Source: CADAWZ01 sp045114665
GTDB taxonomy: Bacteria; Vulcanimicrobiota; CADAWZ01
Direction of reading: 5' to 3'
Length of the DNA: 9,828 nucleotides
Assembly (NCBI GenBank): GCA_045114665.1
Contig: JBGUKW010000032.1
Span: 1 to 9,828, forward strand
Position numbers and translations under genes: made by a program. The notes beneath the pieces were generated by a model. It saw nothing but the letters and a program-made list of their open reading frames with translations, was not told the DNA's origin and did not search any database. Within the stretch, counting starts at the first letter, position 1. The number at the start of each line of letters is the position of its first letter. Shown in pieces: positions 7,003 through 9,828 of the stretch.

Positions 7003-7025
7003 AAAAAAAGCGGCATAAAAGCCGC
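7003..7025 (-). terminator. Intrinsic terminator between rplU and prp
   Basis: On the minus strand GCGGC (7025-7021), a 6-nt loop, GCCGC (7014-7010) and seven T (7009-7003) form a short but classic terminator, beginning 22 nt after the rplU stop. The GC stem stands out in this AT-rich sequence. The prp Shine-Dalgarno follows within ten bases. The 5-bp stem suggests partial termination, which would set a high L21 to Prp ratio while letting prp, the small membrane gene and ileS be read. Confidence 0.82.
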
Positions 7026-7047
7026 CAGTCATCAAAAAAAATTAAAA

Positions 7048-7362
7048 CTAAGCATTGATTCCAGTGATTGAAATCATTGTGTAAGGTTGACGATGACCTC
7101 TTTTTGTTCTTATTCTTTTTTTAGGTTTGTAATGAAAAGCAATTACTTTCTTTCCAAGTCTCTGTGCTACGATCTTTGCTTCAACTGTTGCTCCTTCAAC
7201 ATAAGGAGTACCAATAACTACTGAATCGTCGTCCTTTACCAAAGTAACAATTTTATCAAATTTGACATCTGAACCTAATTCACCGTCAATTTTTTCTATT
7301 TTTATCTTTGTATCGGCTTCAACTTTAAAGTGCTTTCCACCTGTTTCAATAACTGCGTACAT
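7048..7362 (-). CDS. rplU: 50S ribosomal protein L21
   Basis: L21 is a 50S subunit protein that binds 23S rRNA. The 104-residue product has the normal length. It starts MYAVIETGGKHFKVE, the typical 'YAIIxTGGKQYxV' N-terminus. The C-terminal signature 'FHYKPKKRIRTKRGHRQPYT' (76-95) includes GHRQ. The ATG at 7362 has a modest ribosome binding site (GCAGGCG, 5 nt upstream). It is preceded by a leader of about 310 nt with strong secondary-structure potential and followed by an intrinsic terminator, so it has a largely self-contained transcription unit with read-through into prp. Confidence 0.97.
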   Translation of the reverse strand: MYAVIETGGKHFKVEADTKIKIEKIDGELGSDVKFDKIVTLVKDDDSVVIGTPYVEGATVEAKIVAQRLGKKVIAFHYKPKKRIRTKRGHRQPYTMISITGINA

Positions 7363-7674
7363 AGAAACGCCTGCTACTCAAAATGTGATTAATATACTCA
7401 CATCGAGAAATTGAAATCCTCACGGATATTTCTTACTGCTTCTTTCTTTTAAAAAAAGAGTCGTGTATGCTTTGGTAGATACAAATATCATACTACTCAC
7501 AAGTTATTTTACACTCCACAGTCGTAAATTCCCGAATAAAAGCCTTCGGTATGTATTTTTTTGAGTAGTTTCTCCTTTCTTTAAATTTTAAGAAATATGT
7601 TTAAATATACATATTTTAGTATATTTATCTATATTTTTAGGAAGTTAATTTTCCTCCTCAACATAATTGGCTGA
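7363..7674 (-). promoter_or_regulatory. Long structured 5' leader of rplU, candidate autoregulatory/attenuator RNA
   Basis: This accounts for nearly all of the 356-nt gap between the aminotransferase gene and rplU. On the transcript, in order: hairpin AAATATGT/ACATATTT (7616-7593); an AAGGAG purine run (7576-7571) with no good start codon after it; helix P1, ACUACUCA (7569-7562) with UGAGUAGU (7499-7492), enclosing hairpin CCGAA/UUCGG (7549-7532) and a UUUAC/GUAAA stem; a terminator-like hairpin sharing P1's 3' strand (7498-7451); a composite hairpin with a GUGA tetraloop (7433-7406); and hairpin AUGUGA/UCACAU (7403-7383). A second UGAGUAG (7380-7374) sits against the rplU ribosome binding site. 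L21 leaders are known in Bacillota as presumed autoregulatory RNAs. Whether this belongs to that family was not testable here. The pairings are visible by eye, but the regulatory role is inferred. Confidence 0.6.
7451..7498 (-). terminator. Putative attenuator terminator in the rplU leader
   Basis: On the minus strand GAGT (7498-7495) pairs with ACTC (7461-7458) and GTATG (7493-7489) with CATAC (7469-7465). They are separated by a small internal loop, with a 19-nt apical loop, and are followed at once by seven T (7457-7451). The 5' arm overlaps the 3' strand of the upstream P1 helix (7499-7492), so P1 and this terminator cannot form together. The stem is AT-rich and only moderately stable, as expected of a switchable attenuator rather than a constitutive terminator. 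Confidence 0.5.
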
Positions 7675-7679
7675 AAGCT

Positions 7680-7708
7680 ATTATCTCATTTTTTTGTTAT
7701 TTTGTCAA
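7680..7708 (-). promoter_or_regulatory. Near-consensus sigma-70 promoter for rplU
   Basis: On the minus strand a perfect -35 box TTGACA (7708-7703), a 17-nt spacer and GATAAT (7685-7680, five of six to TATAAT) give one of the best matches possible. Transcription would start near 7673, leaving the long rplU leader. The -35 box begins only 10 nt after the aminotransferase stop codon. Confidence 0.88.
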
Positions 7709-7718
7709 CACTATTCTA

Positions 7719-8831
7719 TTATTTTATTTCAGATTGAAATTCTTTTAATGCTTCAAGAATCAAATCTACATTTTCATTTGACAAGTCAGGATAGATAGGA
7801 AGAGAAAGAACTTTCTCTTGTAGGTCTTCAGATACTGGAAGATCTCCCTTTTTCCAACCCAAATCTTTATAGACTTCTTGTAAATGGTTGGATACTGGAT
7901 AATATATCATTGAAGAAATTCCCTTTTTAGCAAGAAATTCTTTCAATTCATTTCTCTTTGCAGGAACTTTTATTGTATATTGATGATAGACATGCTTTAC
8001 ATTTTCTGCTTCAAAAGGTGCTGTATAAACAGTATCTTTCAAACCATCTCTATATCTTTTTGCAACAGCCCTTCTCTCTTCATTCCATTCATCGAGATGT
8101 CTCAATTTTATTCTCAAAATAGCTGCTTGCATAGAATCAAGCCTACTATTAAAGCCATGTAAACAATGATAATAACGTTCAAAACTTCCATGGTTTTTCA
8201 ATGCTTTGATTTTTTCAAAAGCTTCATCATTATTTGTCAAAATCAAACCACCATCACCGTATCCACCTAAATTTTTAGTAGGGAAGAACGAAAAACACCC
8301 CATATCCCCAAAAGAACCTACTTGCTTACCAGCAAATGTAGCTCCTTGTGCCTGTGCACAATCCTCTATTACAAAAAGATTGTGTTCCTTGGCTATTTTC
8401 ATTATAGAATCCATGTCAGCAGGATGTCCATATAGATGAACAGGGATTATTGCCTTTGTTTTTGGTGTTATTTTCTTTCTTATGTCATCAGGATCGAGAG
8501 TAAAGGTATCTGGATTGATATCTGCGAAAACAGGAGTTGCTCCAGCTCTGATTACTATTTCAGAAGTAGCAATAAAAGTGAATGCAGGTACAATCACTTC
8601 ATCACCTTTTCCAATGCCAAGTGATAATACAGCAATTAAAAGAGCATCTGTTCCAGAAGCAACTCCAACAGCATGCTTCATGCCGTAATATGCTTCTATT
8701 TCTCTTTCAAATGCTGAAACTTCAGGTCCCATTATAAACATACCGCTTTCCATAACACCTATTACAGCATTGTCAAATTCCTCTTTATGTTTTCTATATT
8801 TAACTTTTAAATCAACCATAGGTATATTCAT
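7719..8831 (-). CDS. DegT/DnrJ/EryC1/StrS-family PLP-dependent sugar aminotransferase
   Basis: These enzymes transfer an amino group (usually from glutamate) to a keto-sugar nucleotide, making amino sugars for O-antigen, capsule or other surface glycans. The 370-residue product is typical. It begins 'MNIPMVDLKVKY', has S59-G-T-D-A63 (PLP phosphate region), E156-D157-C-A-Q160-A-Q-G-A (Asp to the PLP ring nitrogen), and S181-F-F-P-T-K186-N-L-G-G-Y-G-D-G-G with Lys186 as the Schiff-base lysine. The C-terminal block 'HVYHQYTIKVP...ISSMIYYPVSNHLQ' is also characteristic. The exact sugar cannot be deduced. No other sugar genes lie in the window, so it may be the end of a cluster or stand alone. Start: ATG 8831 is chosen because GAAAGG is about 9 nt upstream. 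The ATG at 8840 abuts that purine run directly. It is divergent from the lipoprotein gene. Confidence 0.93.
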   Translation of the reverse strand: MNIPMVDLKVKYRKHKEEFDNAVIGVMESGMFIMGPEVSAFEREIEAYYGMKHAVGVASGTDALLIAVLSLGIGKGDEVIVPAFTFIATSEIVIRAGATPVFADINPDTFTLDPDDIRKKITPKTKAIIPVHLYGHPADMDSIMKIAKEHNLFVIEDCAQAQGATFAGKQVGSFGDMGCFSFFPTKNLGGYGDGGLILTNNDEAFEKIKALKNHGSFERYYHCLHGFNSRLDSMQAAILRIKLRHLDEWNEERRAVAKRYRDGLKDTVYTAPFEAENVKHVYHQYTIKVPAKRNELKEFLAKKGISSMIYYPVSNHLQEVYKDLGWKKGDLPVSEDLQEKVLSLPIYPDLSNENVDLILEALKEFQSEIK

Positions 8832-8851
8832 GAATATCATCCTTTCAAATA

Positions 8852-8864
8852 CGATAAATTATCG
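8852..8864. promoter_or_regulatory. Small dyad upstream of the aminotransferase gene
   Basis: CGATAA-A-TTATCG is a 6+6 dyad with a single central base, located 20 nt before the chosen aminotransferase start and just ahead of its ribosome binding site. With a one-base gap it cannot fold as a hairpin with full arms, so an operator-like protein site is the likelier reading. The rest of the 230-nt divergent gap (8832-9061) holds the plus-strand promoter. A TTGACA on the minus strand (8984-8979) lacks a good -10 partner. Chance occurrence in AT-rich DNA is possible. Confidence 0.25.
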
Positions 8865-8992
8865 CAACACTAAGAGTTAATAAGCGGTTACTAAATTAAT
8901 CTTTTGATATTCTATGTAGAAATATTTTTTCCTTTATTTCAAAATTGTCAAATTCAAGACAGTATTTTAAAATTAATAAAAAGGGATTAAAT

Positions 8993-9021
8993 TTGAAATA
9001 TAAAATATTATAAGTTATAAT
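8993..9021 (+). promoter_or_regulatory. Near-consensus sigma-70 promoter for the lipoprotein gene
   Basis: TTGAAA (8993-8998), a 17-nt spacer and a perfect TATAAT (9016-9021). Transcription would begin near 9028, past the ATG at 9023. That decides the lipoprotein start in favour of ATG 9062, with AAAGGA at 9045-9050 as ribosome binding site. Confidence 0.85.
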
Positions 9022-9061
9022 TATGAAAGATTTATCATCAATAGAAAGGATTTCTAAAAAA

Positions 9062-9505
9062 ATGAAACTAAAAGTTTTAATTTCTGTTGTAATCGGAATA
9101 TGCCTTATCTTCTCCCTTTGTTCTTGCACAAAAACAACAAATGGAAATTCTTCTGACAAAGCAATGCAAGACATTGAAGTAACAACAAAAGTTGGAGTCA
9201 GTGCAGAAGAACTCGGAATGAAACTTCCAACATCAGTAAATGTAGAAATGAAATTCTCGGACGAAAATAACTCAAATCAATCTTCTACTGGTAAAATAAC
9301 GATAACAGCACACTTTAATGAAACAAGAAAATACAATGCTGAGATACAGCTACTCGATTTAAATAACATACCTGTTTCTACAGAAAGTTTCAGAATGGAT
9401 GGAATAGACAATACAGATGGTAGTTACACTGTTGACATGCATGTAGATAAAACAACAGCCAAAAGAATAACCAAAGCAAAATTGGTCGTGGGGCCTGTAT
9501 TCTAA
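9062..9505 (+). CDS. Small predicted lipoprotein, function unknown
   Basis: A 147-residue protein with a textbook lipoprotein signal: M-K-L-K, hydrophobic core 5-19, then lipobox L19-C-S-C22, Cys22 being the predicted lipidated residue. The mature part starts with a Thr/Asn/Ser-rich linker. It continues with alternating beta-strand-like stretches ('VNVEMKFSD', 'GKITITAHF', 'YNAEIQLLDL', 'GSYTVDMHVD'), suggesting a small all-beta domain. I do not recognise a family. It would be processed by Lgt and LspA, which happen to be encoded in this window. The start is ATG 9062, because the upstream in-frame ATG at 9023 lies ahead of the likely transcription start and has no ribosome binding site. Its stop overlaps the ATG of the next gene by one base, which implies co-translation with the UPF0158-family gene. 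Confidence 0.85.
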   Translation: MKLKVLISVVIGICLIFSLCSCTKTTNGNSSDKAMQDIEVTTKVGVSAEELGMKLPTSVNVEMKFSDENNSNQSSTGKITITAHFNETRKYNAEIQLLDLNNIPVSTESFRMDGIDNTDGSYTVDMHVDKTTAKRITKAKLVVGPVF

Positions 9506-9828
9506 TGGGAATAAGTTTATCTTCACTAATAAATGTTTTTATGCAAATGGAGCCAGAAAAAACATATTTTTTCAATAAAAACACAGGAAAAATATTATCT
9601 TTTTCTTTATCTAATTTATCTAAAAAAGATATGGAAATGCTCGTAGAAATAAAAAAAGATAAAGTTTCTTGGCTACCACTACCGAAGCGTCCAAATTCTG
9701 AATATTACAGAGACATGGAAGAATTTATTCCAACCCTAAATGACATAAAATTACAAGAAAGATTAAAAACAGCATTAAATAGTGGAAGATATGCTTCTAA
9801 ATCCTTTAGAGATCAGCTTAGGGGCAAA
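9505..9828 (+). CDS. UPF0158-family protein, 3' end cut by window edge
   Basis: The frame from ATG 9505 stays open for 108 codons to the window edge. 'TYFFNKNTGKIL' fits the N-terminal strand pair of UPF0158 proteins. 'WLPLPKRPNSEYYRDMEEFIPTLND', 'LQERLKTALNSGRYASKSFRDQL' match the family's 'P...YxxMxxFI..v.d..l...L..AlxGkgaFrrFKd' pattern. The biochemical function of the family is not known to me. The start overlaps the lipoprotein stop (TAATG), a common sign of translational coupling, and no strong ribosome binding site of its own is seen. A secreted lipoprotein coupled to a soluble cytoplasmic-type protein is an unexplained pairing. Family call is moderately sure; the ending is unseen. Confidence 0.72.
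   Translation, partial: MGISLSSLINVFMQMEPEKTYFFNKNTGKILSFSLSNLSKKDMEMLVEIKKDKVSWLPLPKRPNSEYYRDMEEFIPTLNDIKLQERLKTALNSGRYASKSFRDQLRGK

Noticed and set aside
6988..7035. N-terminal extension of Prp (extra 16 residues)
   Set aside because: It translates the rplU terminator hairpin. The ATG at 6987 has a good ribosome binding site and matches the normal Prp start.
7630..7665. 11-codon frame in the rplU leader containing GAGGAGG
   Set aside because: The purine run is inside the frame, not before it, and nothing suggests translation; more likely part of the RNA structure.
9023..9061. ATG at 9023 as lipoprotein start
   Set aside because: It is upstream of the predicted transcription start and has no ribosome binding site. 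The shorter form has a standard lipoprotein signal peptide.
8896..9174. Minus-strand frame of 92 codons across the divergent promoter region
   Set aside because: It runs antisense through the lipoprotein signal peptide and promoter, has low-complexity AT-rich coding and no ribosome binding site.
1..9828. CRISPR array, insertion sequence, prophage, tRNA or rRNA
   Set aside because: No regularly spaced repeats, transposase or integrase genes, or cloverleaf/rRNA-like sequence were seen on either strand.

Overview
The window is about 9.8 kb of AT-rich bacterial chromosome from a compact genome with short gaps, overlapping genes and several TTG or GTG starts. Nine genes lie on the minus strand and two on the plus strand. 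An O-antigen/surface-sugar type aminotransferase, the lipoprotein maturation pair Lgt/LspA and a secreted lipoprotein suggest an organism with an elaborated, possibly diderm envelope. The polyprenol-dependent protein mannosyltransferase (PMT family) together with Prp and very low GC would suit a host-associated lineage such as Gastranaerophilales (Melainabacteria) or Elusimicrobiota. This is a guess from gene content and style, not a placement.

Layout, right to left along the minus strand. A DegT/DnrJ/EryC1 PLP aminotransferase (7719-8831) is followed at once by a near-consensus sigma-70 promoter (7680-7708). That promoter drives an unusually long (about 310 nt), hairpin-rich leader ahead of rplU (L21). 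After rplU comes a short terminator, then prp (the protease that trims the L27 N-terminus), a small one-TM protein of unknown function, and ileS. The ileS transcript ends at a long hairpin terminator (3429-3481). Next are lspA and lgt, overlapping by 13 nt, then a PMT-family glycosyltransferase, and an ATP-grasp ligase that runs off the left edge.

On the plus strand, a near-consensus promoter (8993-9021) drives a small lipoprotein gene (9062-9505). Its stop codon overlaps the start of a UPF0158-family gene (TAATG) that runs off the right edge.

Functional themes: translation (L21, Prp, IleRS) and envelope protein maturation (LspA and Lgt process lipoproteins such as the one encoded here; PMT would mannosylate exported proteins). 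The most interesting non-coding element is the rplU leader. Two mutually exclusive helices, one of them an intrinsic terminator, share the same strand, and the switching sequence occurs again next to the rplU ribosome binding site. This looks like an attenuation-type or translational autoregulatory element. No CRISPR array, insertion sequence, tRNA or rRNA was found.
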